From contig CM062814.1 of the NCBI GenBank assembly GCA_031772625.1, positions 821,880,757 to 821,944,756 on the forward strand: a stretch of 64,000 nucleotides of DNA, written 5' to 3'. The position numbers and the translations under genes were made by a program. The notes beneath the pieces were generated by a model. It made no database searches. It had not been told where the DNA came from and was given only the letters and a program-made list of their open reading frames with translations. The DNA is from Pinus tabuliformis. Its lineage: Eukaryota; Streptophyta; Pinopsida; Pinales; Pinaceae. Below are positions 22,791-34,539 of the stretch, in pieces (position 1 is the first letter of the stretch; each line of letters begins with the position of its first letter).

Positions 22791-25700
22791 AGCCCTCTAT
22801 ATCAATTCCATGCCCTGGGAGCTTAAACACGGGAGGAAGAGTTGGCTCAGTGTCCTCAATCAGTGGTGCTCTCATCATACCCATATATGATATCAAATTG
22901 ATCATTATGTACTAATAGTACTTGTATTTTGTTCATACATGGCATCAAATCAAATATCACATTAGAACATAAATAATCATATAAATAAAAAAAGGATATC
23001 ATATTCATCCTCCCTCTCAAGGAGGTTCCAACCAAAAGCCTAAGCTTGTCTCTTACAACTACACTGTCTCAATATATGAAAGTATCTCGGTCCCCAATTA
23101 TATATGGGATTTTATGCTAATCAGATCCCACTCTTTTTCATTGCAATGTATCCATGTCATATCCAGATCATGCTTAGACAAATCTCTAAGGAGCTTCTTC
23201 ATCCTGCCTCATAGCTAGCCATGCTAGCAACATTATACTTAAGCTCAGTCATGCTACAGACCTCTCATCCAAGATATAATCACAAATCACATACTAAAGT
23301 AGCATCCAAATGTGCTTATCAATAATAATCCAAAACATCATCAGTACATTCATGAAACCAAATATTGTAGGATGAATATCTCATATCAAAATTGATCGTC
23401 TCATGCAAGTATCTCGAATGATTCTCGCTGGAAAATATATGTGGGTGAAGTACCTCAATTGACTCAGGTTCTATGCACATCATATATATATACATATGAA
23501 CGGATGTTCGAACATAAATTATTCAATCAACTATCAGTTAACAAGTTGAGTTCAACATGATTTCTTCACGACATCTTGAAATTCAATCAGAGTGTTCAAG
23601 GATTTATATTTCCACTTTTCAATACTTCTTCAATAGATTCACAATATATATTATATTTTCCCAACTTTAGAAATTGATTCATCATGCCATGATTCATCAT
23701 TTCGAGCTTCAGAACCCATCTCCCTCTTACTTAGGTCATCAGAGGCTCATTACCTATCAATAGTAGACCATCAGTGTATAAATCCAAAATCAAAATCAAA
23801 GTTATACCTTGGAACACATCTGAAGTATATTTTTGGATCATCACATCGTCTTGGCTTCACTAGGTAATAGTTAATGCATACATATCTGGATTGGGGAGCT
23901 ACCTTCATTCAAATCTCTCTACAACAATATGCTCAACCTCACATAAATTAGTATAGTTCAATCAAATCAACTAAGTCAACTCAACAAAATTTAGTAACTA
24001 GATCAACATTAATATCAAAGTCATCAATATCACAGTGTCAATTCTTTAGACCAGGTGACACGTAGAGCTTTCATCAATTCATGACATCATCTATTTTCAT
24101 GCAAACAAGGTGTCACCTATCGAGTAATATAAATCCAAACTTCATTAATTCATGATCATAATACAAGCTATTTCTATCACTAGATGCAAATGCATACACC
24201 AAGGATAAGTCATGCAAGTTCCATCTTCATACTAAATCACAACTATCAATACTTCAACCATTGTGCTAGGAACAAGGAGGCCAATACAAAACCATTATCA
24301 AATACCATTATAAATCACTAAAATTCACTATTCCCACATAGAATTTTCATCGAGGAAAATCATCAATCATCAAGTCAAATCATGAGCCATCATGTCAAAT
24401 TCAATTTTCCTATCATATAGAGATCTATAGTCCAAAACATATCTTAATCATCATGTCAAAACTCCAAAAATTACTCATATATATCAGCCAAATTATGTCA
24501 AACCATTGTATCACAAAATTTAATCATAATAATACATCTATACGCATATCTCAGTCATCTACAAATGCAAGTTAAGTTTTCATGTTCATATTATAGCAAT
24601 CATTCAAACTTTCCTTCTCATGGATCTTTCTATTGTCTACCTCGTGTCAATAGGACTAATATCCTTTAGGAGAACTTCTGATTTCATGCATAAAACTTAA
24701 TTTTGTGTCCAATAGACATAGGCCTTCCTTTGAGCGGTTGAAATATTACAGTCACACTCTTGAGCTTACATTTGTGTGGATGGGAGGATACAGCCACACC
24801 TATAAGCCTGCTTCCATATGACTGAGGCTTAGAGCAAGGGAAAACTCTATTTCCTCAAATTAGAACTTTGTTGCAGATCATCAATGTCATATATTTGACT
24901 ATCCATGCCCATAAATAATATTTCAACAATAAATAGTATATAAATGACAATAGAAGAGGGGATCTTATGGAGAGATTCTCCCTCTGAATGTGAATCCATT
25001 TCAGTCATCTTCATTCATGTCATCAACTTGTCTATAATACTGTCATGCATCAATACATATGTTAGATCATAAATTCAAACACATATCCATCATGGTCATA
25101 GCATGCCAACATCAACTACTATATCATCACATCATGACATCAACATTTCATCAAGGGTTGGAGTTACATGATAGGGGAACCTGACGGTTGTGACATCATA
25201 CTTCAAATATCATGAACACAATATCACTTCTATCAAGTCAATCCATCAAGTTAGGGCATTCAATTTTACCATATGCCATAGTTACTAATCAAATCAAAAC
25301 ATAACCATGGTTAATAAAAGATCTAGAATGTCAATCTCATAGTTATACTTCTATCATCATGGATACCATGCATAGGATTAAGTTAGGTCATTCAATAAAA
25401 CTTTACCAAAACAACAAGAGTGTGAACCCTTTTTCCATACTTGCGTCATGCTCATCACAAGAATTATCAATACAACTGTATATATATATCAATGAGGTAA
25501 CCTTCTATATGAGATCCATCATGTATTATGCATGTCAAGTGTCAAGAGTATCATTTACTAGAGTTAAGGTGCTAACCTTCTTCACAGGATCATGATATCC
25601 AAAACAATAGATGTTAGCCAAACATCAAGTATCCCAATATATCAAAGATCAACATTAAGTAGCCTCATAGGATTTAGGAAGTTCATCATGATCAAAATGT

Positions 25701-26112
25701 TCAATATCAGGTGCACCATTTCATCATAAGAAACATGAATCCAAATCACTTTCATACGTATGAAAGAACCATTTGTGGATGAAACATTCAACATACCTTA
25801 TGGGCTACCTTTCCATTTAATATTATAGCTTAAACATAACATAATATATCATGCATACCTTGTAGTATTCAAATATTTGTGCACCTTCTTATTTTATATA
25901 GCTAGCTTGTAGGACATCGCCACCTTTTCACCAAGTGCCTCTTTACATTTTCCATCCCTATCTTTTCTTTCTTGCAAATAAAATGATCCTCAAGAAGGAT
26001 CCTCTTATCGCATCTCATCAAGGAGGTTAGAAGCATCCCAATACTCAAATATATATGCAGAAAGCATGAGTAATATTCAAAACAATAATAAGATCTATAA
26101 TTATAAACAAAA
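22791..26112. other. Internal region of K, no gene seen
   Basis: AT-rich sequence with many ATCATCAA and TCAAATCA-type words. No polymerase, gag or host-gene motif is visible on either strand. This is the interior of a non-autonomous element. Confidence 0.6.
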
Positions 26113-26193
26113 TTAAATACATAAAGGAGCATCATAATTCAAGAAATACTTATCTTCAATAAGAGGTGATCCTCTTCCTCTTGAACTAGCCAT
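26113..26193 (-). pseudogene. Short gag-like leader ORF in K
   Basis: A 26-codon minus-strand frame begins with ATG at 26193 and reads MASSRGRGSPLIEDKYFL, then soon ends at TAA. It lies about 300 bases downstream of the primer-binding site, where gag normally starts, and the basic MASSRGRG start resembles the start of plant gag proteins. It is probably the truncated relic of the gag N-terminus retained in a non-autonomous element. Whether it is translated is unknown. Confidence 0.4.
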
Positions 26194-26498
26194 CATTGTA
26201 CATTGTCCACATAACGATTTTTCCTTCAATCAACTTTATCAACAACTAGGCCTACTAGAGACTATCCCATCTAGGGCTTCATCAAATCATCTTTACTTTG
26301 ACCATGTTGGGGTTTCAAGATTTCATACCTCAAATATTTCCATATACAAGGGTTTCTCTCAAACCCTAGCTTCATAATATCCATCGAACTCTAATACAAA
26401 AATTTCCTAAGGTTTTCTTCAAACACTAGAATTCTTTTAGGTCTCCTCCATCCTCTTCTTACTTCCATCATAGGGGTGATCTCCATGACTTTTTTTCA

Positions 26499-26515
26499 GC
26501 CCAGCTTCGAAACCA
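26499..26515 (-). promoter_or_regulatory. Primer-binding site of element K
   Basis: The minus strand reads TGGTTTCGAAGCTGGGC immediately inside the LTR end. It resembles the TGGTATCAGAGC site for initiator tRNA-Met with several differences; the tRNA is not certain. Confidence 0.6.
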
Positions 26516-27260
26516 TGTTAATTTTTCATAGGGCTATATTGTTCTTTCCTTTGATAATTTCATTTCTTCATTAACAAATTAAGTTCACCCCATAACATCA
26601 TAAAATTATTTAGATTTACATTATTATTCATCATCATATGAAACTATGTAGAAAGAACAATATCATCATCATCAATGCAACGAAACATAAAGGAACAATA
26701 GAAGAAAAACATTCACACATAGGGACACCAGGATTGGTCAGAGACCAGGGAAAAACCCACTATGGGGAAAACCCTTGCAAATTCTTCTTCTTCTAGATTT
26801 CCATCAAATGATTTAGCAAAAGAGAGTACAATGATCCATATATTCATCTATGCAACTAACCAGCAAAAGAAACTACAACATCTATGGAATAAACCAAACA
26901 AATATTATACTCAAAATATTGATTCTGAAGTCTGTACTGAATTGTCATTGACTGCAGTCAACTACCGAAATGTGCGGTCACTAAGCGAAATCTTCAGACA
27001 ATTGAAATTTCATCTTTTAGTTCCTGGTCGCATGGAGGAGGAGTCATCTAAGCGACTATGGCTTCTTGGTCGCTCTCTAAAGCATTGTAAGCGAATGACT
27101 ATGGTCAGATCTACCCAGATCAATCTCAGAGCCTCTATCGCACCCTTCTAGATATTATGCGAGTGAATGTAGTAGCCCAATCCCACACTTAATCTTGGTG
27201 AGTGAGCGACTAGGGTCGAATCTAGTCTGAGGTGAGTGAACGACTGTGTCTGTGAAAACC
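26516..27260 (-). repeat. 5' LTR of element K, truncated by H
   Basis: It starts TGTTAATTTTTCATAGGG and follows the left LTR to its position of about 21454, where the match stops exactly at the H LTR start. The missing 490 bases are expected on the far side of H. Confidence 0.85.
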
Positions 27261-27474
27261 TATTGTAGTGGATACAACCACCCTCCAAAACTTTGCCTTC
27301 GCTTCATTTTGTAGCCTCTCTCCTTGAAATCATAGTAGTCATCCTGCATTAATCAGGTACTTGTGTTTACTTGATTTCATATGTCACTTAATAGCTTGTG
27401 TTCACTCACTTGTCCCGTTAGTCAACCACAAGCTGAACCAACACTTGGTTCACATCCAGTCAATGGGATGTTGG

Positions 27475-27800
27475 GAAAAATTGTGCAATCCTGGAGGGCA
27501 GTCTGTCTTCCCCTCAGGAATTATGCAGAGCATCCCAGAAGCTTCCCTGCACTCAAAATTGTGCAGAGCAGTCCAGCCATGTTTTCTTTGGAAATTGTGT
27601 AGAGCAGACCAGCCGAGACTGTTCTCCAGAATTGCGTAGAGCAGGCCAGCCTACATTGCTCTCCAGAAATGCGTAGAGAAACCCAAGGTAGTTGTACTTC
27701 TCTCCGTAAATGCGCAGAGCTTTCCAGCCAACCAGGGCCACTCAGCCCAGAAACAACACAGAATTTTTCCCTTAGTGGTTGTCCGTCACATGTGCAAGTA
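27475..27800 (+). repeat. Degenerate 35-50-bp repeats in the H LTR
   Basis: About seven units share a core like CCAGAAATTGCGCAGAGCAG followed by GNCCAGCC. The same core occurs at 14980-15240, 28540-28840, 63410-63760 and, on the opposite strand, at 41820-42440 and 49560-50170. Confidence 0.8.
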
Positions 27801-28890
27801 GGTTTCTTGGTTCCCTCTAGAACTACACAATCCTTCCTTAAAAGATGCGAAAATTTTCTTGAAAAAGAAAAAAGAAAACAGTGAAAAGGAATCCCTAGAT
27901 TTTATGGATCTATTTTTAGCAATGGGATTTCCATGCAAAACCATTTTTAGAAACTCCCTGCCAAGTGTCGCTTTTTCTTAGATTTATGGCATGCATGTCA
28001 TAAACCCTAATTTCACCAAATCTACTTAAGCAATGCCTCAGATTTCATTCTTCACATTTGATCTTGGGTCTCTGCATTCCTGAGGCATTTATGAACCTTC
28101 GGCACAATCGACACAACTTTTCTAGGTAAGTTTTTCTTTTCATGCCTTTTGTCACTTTTTCTGTTTCTTTTTATTTTCCATCTTGTATCGGTGTTGTTTC
28201 CTTTGTTGTATTGGATGACTTTTGACGTTTCAATGTGTTTTAGCTTGTAGAATTATTGTTTCAAGTTTTGCATTATCTTTCCTTAGTGCCTACATAACAC
28301 TGTTTTTACACTGGCAGTCGTTGTTGTGGTGACTCTCTTCATGAGCTTCTTGGTTGTGTCGTTTGACTGATTTCTGAACTTTACTGAATTGTGTGCATGT
28401 CTATTCACTTAGATCCACACCAACTTTGCATACACACTCAATCCTTTACATTTTTAGGTTGCCATTAGGCAGAACAGGCCTGTCTTGGCCTAAATCTTGT
28501 CTCTCCCCGCATGCTCTCCACATTCCTGGCAGTCAAGGCTCTGCCTTGCCTTCAAGAATTTTGTAGAGGTTACCCACATTGGCTCCCAACTGTGATTGTA
28601 CAATCCTAGGAGGTAGATTCCCAGTCCTACCCACTGTATCTGCACATTGTGCAGTTTCAACCAACAACCTAGCCTGACTAATTTGTGCATTGCATAGTTT
28701 CATTCCGTAGTCAGCCTCACTGGACCATGCATTGAGCAATTCTAATTAATAGTAAGCCTCACTAGTAGCTGAGACTATGCAATGCGCAATTCCAGCTGAT
28801 AGACTCCCAACCTCCTGAAGCCAATGCTACACAATCTTGCCCGGTAGTCACCAGTTTGTTTCCTGATTAATTCTCGAGTTGCTTGATTTT

Positions 28891-30540
28891 TTTTTTTATC
28901 TGACATTATCTTGCCATAAGTGTCTTCTATGTCTCCAAGTACCAGAGGTTTTTGAGCAGCTTCTCAGCAGTATAGATATCATGGCCTTCAAGTGAGCTGG
29001 ATCAAAATACAAAATTGAAAGCAGTATTGGAGATGTGGTTGAGCAGGGGTCTATGAGCTTGCTTGTGTACATAGACACACACCTATTCATTGAAAAAGAC
29101 ATCAAGCTCACATGGAAAGAAATCAACACTATTTTCATAGCTAACTTTGAGGAGAATCTGGAGGACTGACAAGTCTATGTAAACATACATAAGTCGAGAT
29201 TGTACAAGGTTTCATGCAGTTATCCCATATTCCCATGAGTAGACGTGATCCACTGGATTGTATCACACACTAATATTGAGATGAGAATATTGAGCAGTGG
29301 CTGTGGAGTAGAGATTTCTTCCTTCAAGATGGAAGATTATCCATTGTCAGTGAGCAAGATGGATGCACTATTCTACACTCCCAACAGCAACATGAATACA
29401 AGAGACATCTTGAAGCGTTAGGTAAGGGAGCCAACAAAGTTCAGGACAACACCCAATTAGATATACAAGACAAAGACACTCAAGAAGGCTTACCAATTCT
29501 TAGTCATCTTTTCATGTTGTTTGTATGGCCAAGGGAGTATGGATACCTTCCCGCATAGTTGGGTTGCTATGTTGGATTAGTTGGCAAGTGAAGTAAAACC
29601 TTTCAACTCATCCGACATGTTGGCTCTCTAGCTAAAAGTGCATGTATCCAACGCCCAGAGTCCACCCAAGGATCAGCAAGCAATATTCTTCATGTCTACC
29701 TACCTACTCGATGTGATTTGTGCCTGTCAACAGTTTCCTGGTATGTGTTGGGCATGGATGCCTTCAGAGAATATTATGAACATATATTACAAGTTTCTCT
29801 CACACTGTAGTTATCAAGGAGTCATGTATAAACTATCTGACCACTTCATTGTCCCGCTGTACACGATGATATTTGAACAAGATCTACCTTGCATGTCCCA
29901 AGCAACAATGGAGGTTTTGTTGAACATTCTAGATTGGTACACCTCACCTGATGGCACCTTCATCAGGATTTATAGCGCAGAGAAGGGTCTGCATGTGTTG
30001 TCGAGGTTTTCCATGAACAAGCTGGTCATGAAGGAGGTTGCATACCACATCTTGACAAGGTTATTAGCTGGATTTCACAGGAATAAGAAGGCACCATGGC
30101 CTGTGCTTCCTCTACGAAATGGGTTGTACGTGGTTCGGAGTTTGAAAGAAGTAGATATCAAGTTCAAGGACTTCAAGAATTTTAAGTTTGACACCAAGAG
30201 TTTCAATTCGAATGATCCACATGGCTTATGTAGAGACCATTATGCAAGAGTGTACTATTCTTGGATCCACGGAGCATGTTATTGGCTAGAGGAAGACCCA
30301 TGGAGATGTTGTTACAACTTCTGCAGGCTCAATGAACCGGTCAGCATGGTAGTGGAGTGGCTAGCAGCACCAGTTACACATTTATGTATGGACTATTTTG
30401 TATGGGATTGTATGAATCTTATTGAAGCGTGTTGTTGGTTTAACTCATCACTTTGGATTGTTGACTATTCTGCTTTCTATTTTGTGATGTCATTCAGATC
30501 ATGTGTTCCTTTTAGGTTGCGTACTATTACAAGCTTCTAA
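28891..30540 (+). pseudogene. Unrecognised ~550-codon reading frame inside the H LTR
   Basis: One plus-strand frame stays protein-like from about 28891 to TAA 30538-30540. It is interrupted by seven stops only: TGA at 28993, 29167 and 29236, and TAG at 29419, 29458, 29578 and 29629; there is no internal TAA and no frameshift. The last 300 codons (29638-30537) are uninterrupted. Visible features include CHKCLLC near the start, many aromatic residues and Cys, PPKDQQAIFFMSTYLLDVIC, DPHGLC and GACYWLEEDPWR; no signal peptide or catalytic motif is recognised. A T-rich tract (28888-28898) precedes it. It may be a captured host gene or an accessory ORF of the family; a plant mobile-domain type protein is one alternative. 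The N2 LTRs appear to lack it. Confidence 0.6.
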
Positions 30541-31490
30541 GGGATACACTTCTTTTCCCCCTCTGTGTGTTAGAACTGTTGAAAAATCTAGGGCAAAATA
30601 GTGTTGTGATGATTCTTCGTTACTTGATAATAGTTTGTGGAGTCTTTTTACCTTTCTTGTTAGCTTATACTTCTTCTTCTTATCATTAGTGCTTATGTGT
30701 GAACTTCATCAAACTACTACGAAAACAAAATAACAATAACATAAACTTTGGCTCTCTACCAGGGACAAGACCTCTCCACTCTTGAGGGGAAAACCATTTA
30801 TAAGTTTTCTCTTATTGAAGCCTCTTATTTGGACAACTGCCAAACCCTAGACCTTTGGCTGGGACATCCTCCAAGCATAAGTCAAATCCTTTCTCTTTCT
30901 GCACTATAACTTCTGGCACATGGAACTCTGTCTTCCGACACTCTTCTCCTCAACATTTTGTCCTTCTTCTACTGTTGAGGCTTCTTTTCTTCTTAGGAGA
31001 AACCTTAGAACATTAGGGATTCTTTTCTTCATTCTAGGGAGAGACTTATTCGCTTTCCTTGGATACCTTGTAGGCCTAGATGCATATCTAAATGAGGCTT
31101 CTCATGTTGTTGTCTTCAACTGTTGTCAAATCCACAAAGATTTCCCTGTTGCACGTGTGGACAGAACCCTAAAACAGTCCTCCTTTTCCTCACATTATTT
31201 TCCTTCCTTCTTTGCTAGAGAGAGATGCCTTGTAGGCCTAATTTGCACCCAAAAAAATGATATATGAAGAATTTTACTTTTATGTTGTTTTGGCAGAAGC
31301 AATGCCTTTCTGAACCTCTCACATGTGGCCACGGAAATCTTAGAAACTATCTTTTCTCCTTCGTTGTTTTGTCTCCTTGTCTTGCTGATCTTGTAGACCT
31401 TCTTCCTTAGAATTTTGCGTCCTTCTAGTCCCTTTTCTTTCTGCGAATTTCATATATTTTTCTTATATCAAATGAGGAGTGGACAACCTC
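30541..31490 (+). other. H LTR between the unknown frame and TATA box
   Basis: T-rich, with repeated CTTCTTTT-type words and a 115-codon open stretch (30920-31267) of low complexity that I do not regard as a gene. Confidence 0.5.
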
Positions 31491-31500
31491 TATAAATATA
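31491..31500 (+). promoter_or_regulatory. TATA box in H 5' LTR
   Basis: TATAAATATA lies 595 bases before the LTR end, comparable to the TATA-to-end distance of about 830 bases in the N2 LTR. It places the unknown frame at 28891-30540 upstream of the expected transcription start, in U3. Confidence 0.6.
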
Positions 31501-32088
31501 TGTATGTCCCTCTTCTTTTAGGCCAACTTGATTGTCCATTAGGCTGACTTATAGTTTGCACTATAATTCAACTTTTATCCATCGTTTTGCTTCTTGGAGA
31601 TTTCGTTGATGCTAGGAGAGGATTTGACTTATCTTGGAGGTGTTCCCATGACCTTTTACTTTTACATGCTTGATGTAACATGCCCTCAAAGGGTCTTATC
31701 ATAATTACATTTTGACTTTGCATTTCTAGAAGCACTTTAAAATGTGCTTGAACTATTTTCAATGAGAAAGAAACTCATTGACAAATATTACAAAAATAAT
31801 TTATTTTTTCTTGAATAAATACAAATATCAAAACTACATTTATGAAGACCTAGCCTACTTACATTTCCTTCAACAAGAACCTCCCCATGCATCTCTCCTT
31901 ACTCGCTGGAAGGTGACACACTTGCTTCCGACAAGGATATCTTACTTACCTCTACGCGCTATCATAGACAAAGCATAGATTTACTACCCACTGTTGGGAC
32001 TCCTACTCCAAACGATCTAAGGTCTAGTTGGGACTTCTTACTGGGGAGATCCCCTGACATGTTGGTGGGTCTATAACCATCAACATTT

Positions 32089-32106
32089 TGGCGTTAGAGG
32101 GAGGGT
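32089..32106 (+). promoter_or_regulatory. Primer-binding site of H
   Basis: TGGCGTTAGAGGGAGGGT starts three bases after the LTR end CATCAACA. N2 has TAGTGCTAGAAGGAGGG at the same place on the minus strand (about 47920-47904), differing only by transitions. The tRNA is not identified. Confidence 0.6.
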
Positions 32107-32296
32107 TGAATGACAAGTTGAGTCCTCAAAATCTGTTTTGAATCCCTCCACATATGTCATGACTTATGTTACATTTCACCCTCTGAGATGTATGTCTTAT
32201 GGACACCTATTTGAAATCTCAAAGGAGTTCTAGGATGACTTGTCACAATACACATGTGAAGGTTAAGGTGGAATAGCTTGGCCTAAGCATTTAACT

Positions 32297-32672
32297 TCTT
32301 TCGAGGATCTCTCTGATACCTTGGAAGACCCTGAGGATTATGTGGCATGTTCCCTGTTCGCATTCATGCTTCGAGGACACCCATTGTAATGGTGTGTCAC
32401 ATTACCTGATAAATCTATTCACTCTTTCAATAACTTTGTTGAAGAGATAGACCGTGCTTTCCATCATTTTGACCGTAAGGCACTTAACAAAAAAATTCTT
32501 GATTTATGGAAAGCTCCTGATGAATCTCTTGTACAATTTTGGGATTGCATTTGTAATCTCGCATTTCAATTCCAAGAGGATGAAATTTATTGGAAATTTC
32601 TTCGTGAAATATTTTAGTATCTTCTTCACATATCTGAAAATCCACAAGTGTTAGAATCATTCTAATCCATCT
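32297..32672 (+). pseudogene. Gag (Retrotrans_gag-type) fragment of H
   Basis: The frame reads SFEDLSDTLEDPEDY, then FAFMLRGHPL-WCVTLPDKSI (stop where Glu/Gln is expected), NNFVEEIDRAFHHF and KILDLWKAPDESLVQFWD. It closes with EDEIYWKFLREIF and YLLHISENPQVLE. The W-x-x-x-LP-x-SI and LxQFWDRIxNL blocks are typical of plant Ty3 gag capsid regions. Stops: TAA after GHPL, TAG after EIF and TAA after LESF. No zinc knuckle follows. Gag would form the virus-like particle; this copy is broken. Confidence 0.8.
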
Positions 32673-32706
32673 CGACATAACTCGGTGTTAGAGTTATAAA
32701 TCCAAG

Positions 32707-32929
32707 ATGGAAAAGGATGTTGTCATGAGTGACAGCCTATCCTCATCTCATCAAACATCTCTAGCCCTGGAGTGCGAGGTGGGAGAAGGTGCGCATCCAT
32801 CCATTGAATTGTCACATCCTCCCACCCTACCTGCTCTTGATTTCTATGCATATTTGGCTTGCGAGACTATTGGTTGTCACATTGACTTGTTTCCTCAACC
32901 TCGGTCCCCACATTTTGTTGTTCCTCCAG
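32707..32929 (+). pseudogene. H second frame, part 1
   Basis: An open frame of 74 codons begins MEKDVVMSDSLSSSHQTS and contains TLPALDFYAYLACETIGC and DLFPQPRSPHFVV. It is cut by element X after the second base-set of codon 32929. The Ser/Pro/Asp-rich style continues in phase at 38742 once X is removed. No family is recognised. It follows gag directly and takes the place of protease and polymerase. Confidence 0.5.
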
Positions 32930-33263
32930 TGTTATGAAACCAACTCACAAAAATATAGAGAAGATAGATCAATGACTTATAAATCAACCTCTTTGAGGGG
33001 GCAACCTCCTTTACATTACACAAATGAACAATTCTTGGATGATACAAATGACAAAACCTCCTTTCTATATATAGGAGTCTAAGGGGTCACAATATAACCA
33101 AATCTGACCTAACAATAATAATATAAGGGCACAAAAATAACAATAGTCGTCTTCTATGGGGCACAATAATAGCAATATGGGGACAATAGAGGCACAACAA
33201 TAACAACAAGGGCTACAATGACAATATTAATGGGGGAATCACTAGTATTATAGGGACCTAACA
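32930..33263 (-). repeat. 3' LTR of X
   Basis: TGTTATGAAACCAACTCACA at one end and GGGACCTAACA at the other. It matches 38404-38736 almost throughout. A minus-strand TATA element TATATATA is at 33066-33073. Confidence 0.95.
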
Positions 33264-33283
33264 TGCTCCCGTCCTTCAAAAAA
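33264..33283 (-). promoter_or_regulatory. Polypurine tract of X
   Basis: The minus strand reads TTTTTTGAAGGACGGGAGCA directly before the LTR start TGTTAGGTCCC. Confidence 0.75.
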
Positions 33284-34539
33284 TTGTTTTCCTCAACGCT
33301 TGAGTAGTTTTGGATGCTTCTACATAAAATTCTCATCCTCCCATGTGGAATCTTCAGCAAGTAAGTTCTTCCACTTGATGAGATACTCTAAAATTGATGG
33401 ATTTCATAGCTGTCGAGTTCTTGTTTCTGTGACTGCTTCAGGTTCCAATATATTTTTTCCTTCCTCATCAAATTCTGGAAATATTGTTTGAACTGGGAGC
33501 TTGTCACCTATAGCTTTCTTTAAGCATGAAACATGGAAAACTAAGTGCACTCGGGAAGCTTCAGGAAGCTCCAATTTGTATCCTACAATACCTATCTTTT
33601 GCAACACCTTGTATGGACCATAATACTTTGGTGATAATTTATTATCCTTCTTATCTTGCTTGAAGTACATTTGTTTATATGGTTGTAGCCATAGGAATAC
33701 CCAATCACCTACATGAAAAATTATTTCGCTGCAATGTTGATTTTCCTTCTGTTTCATTCTATTCTGCGCCAAGGTGAGGTTATCCTTTAAGAGTTGGAGA
33801 ACTTGTTGTTGATGCTCGATGTGATATTCCACTGATTGAACCTTAGAATTTTCTCTTTAATATGATGTGATGGATGGTATATGATATCCATAAAGTGCCA
33901 TAAATGGGGTCATTTTTGTTGCAGTATGGAAGGAAGTGTTATACCACCATTCAGCCAAAGGCAACCATTTGACCCATTGTGTTTGTTTATCAGATACAAA
34001 TCAATGAATATATCCTTCCAAACATTTGTTTACTATCTCAGTTTTCCCATCAGATTGAGGATGATAAGATGAGGTATGAGCTAACTAAGTACCAAGACAA
34101 GAAAATAATTTTGTCCAAACATTTCCATTGAAAATGGGATCTCTGTCGCTTACAATAATCTTTGGGTTTCCATGTAGCTTTTGAATTGTTTCCGTAAATG
34201 CAATAGAAACCGTACTCTCTTTAAATGGATGAGATAATGCACAAAAGTGTGCATACTTGGTAAGTTTGTCAACTACCTCCATGATAACACTCTTTCCTTC
34301 AGACTTGGGTAAAATTGTGATAAAATCCATTGAAAACTCCTCCCAACGTTGGCTTGGAATGGATAAAGGTTATAATAGGCCCGGGGTCTTAATTGTTTAA
34401 ACTTTATTTTGTTGGAAAACCAAACATTCCGCCACAAAGTTTTGAATATCCAATTTAAGGCCATCCCAAAAAAATCCTTCTTAACCCTATGGTAAGGTTT
34501 TAGAAATCTTGAGTGCCCTCCTAAGGGAGAGGTGTGCAA
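33270..34539 (-). pseudogene. X integrase with chromodomain
   Basis: From the right the minus strand shows HTSPLGGHSRFLKPYHRVKK, MDFITILPKSEGKSV with the first catalytic Asp, VSDRDPIF with the second and SSYHPQSDGKTEIVN with the Glu, so the D-D-E triad survives in sequence. After YNTSFHT and MALYGYH comes the open segment 33832-33404 ending with HVSCLKKAIGD. The C-terminal chromodomain follows: EYLIKWKNL and DSTWEDENF at about 33300-33390. Breaks include a frameshift near 34300-34450, TAG/TAA in GT-LAHTSS and YIH-FVSD, and TAG and TGA codons in the chromodomain. Integrase inserts the cDNA; the chromodomain is thought to direct it to particular chromatin. Confidence 0.92.

Larger units (their letters stand above)
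20713..27260 (-). mobile_element. Element K, non-autonomous LTR retrotransposon
   Basis: Two direct LTR copies (20713-21947 and 26516-27260) enclose 4.57 kb that lacks any protease, RT, RNase H or integrase motif. On the minus strand the primer-binding site follows the right LTR (TGGTTTCGAAGCTGGGC, 26515-26499) and a polypurine tract AGTTGAGAGGGAA precedes the left LTR, so K runs leftward. It has the structure of a large retrotransposon derivative (LARD-type) that would depend on proteins from another element. Its 5' LTR is cut at 27260 by element H, so the remainder should lie beyond the window. Confidence 0.85.
27261..32085 (+). repeat. 5' LTR of H (4.8 kb)
   Basis: The start TATTGTAGTGGATACAACC is a decayed form of the family start TGTTGTAGCGGCTACAACC. 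The end GATCCCCTGACATGTTGGTG-GGTCTATAACCATCAACA matches the LTR edge of N2 on the opposite strand. A TATA box lies at 31491-31500. It is about 1.85 kb longer than the N2 LTRs, and most of the excess corresponds to the unknown reading frame at 28891-30540. Confidence 0.85.

Noticed and set aside
30920..31267. 115-codon open frame in the H LTR
   Set aside because: Phe/Ser/Leu-rich, arises from T-rich sequence with CTTCTTTT words, no domain and out of frame with the unknown ORF upstream.
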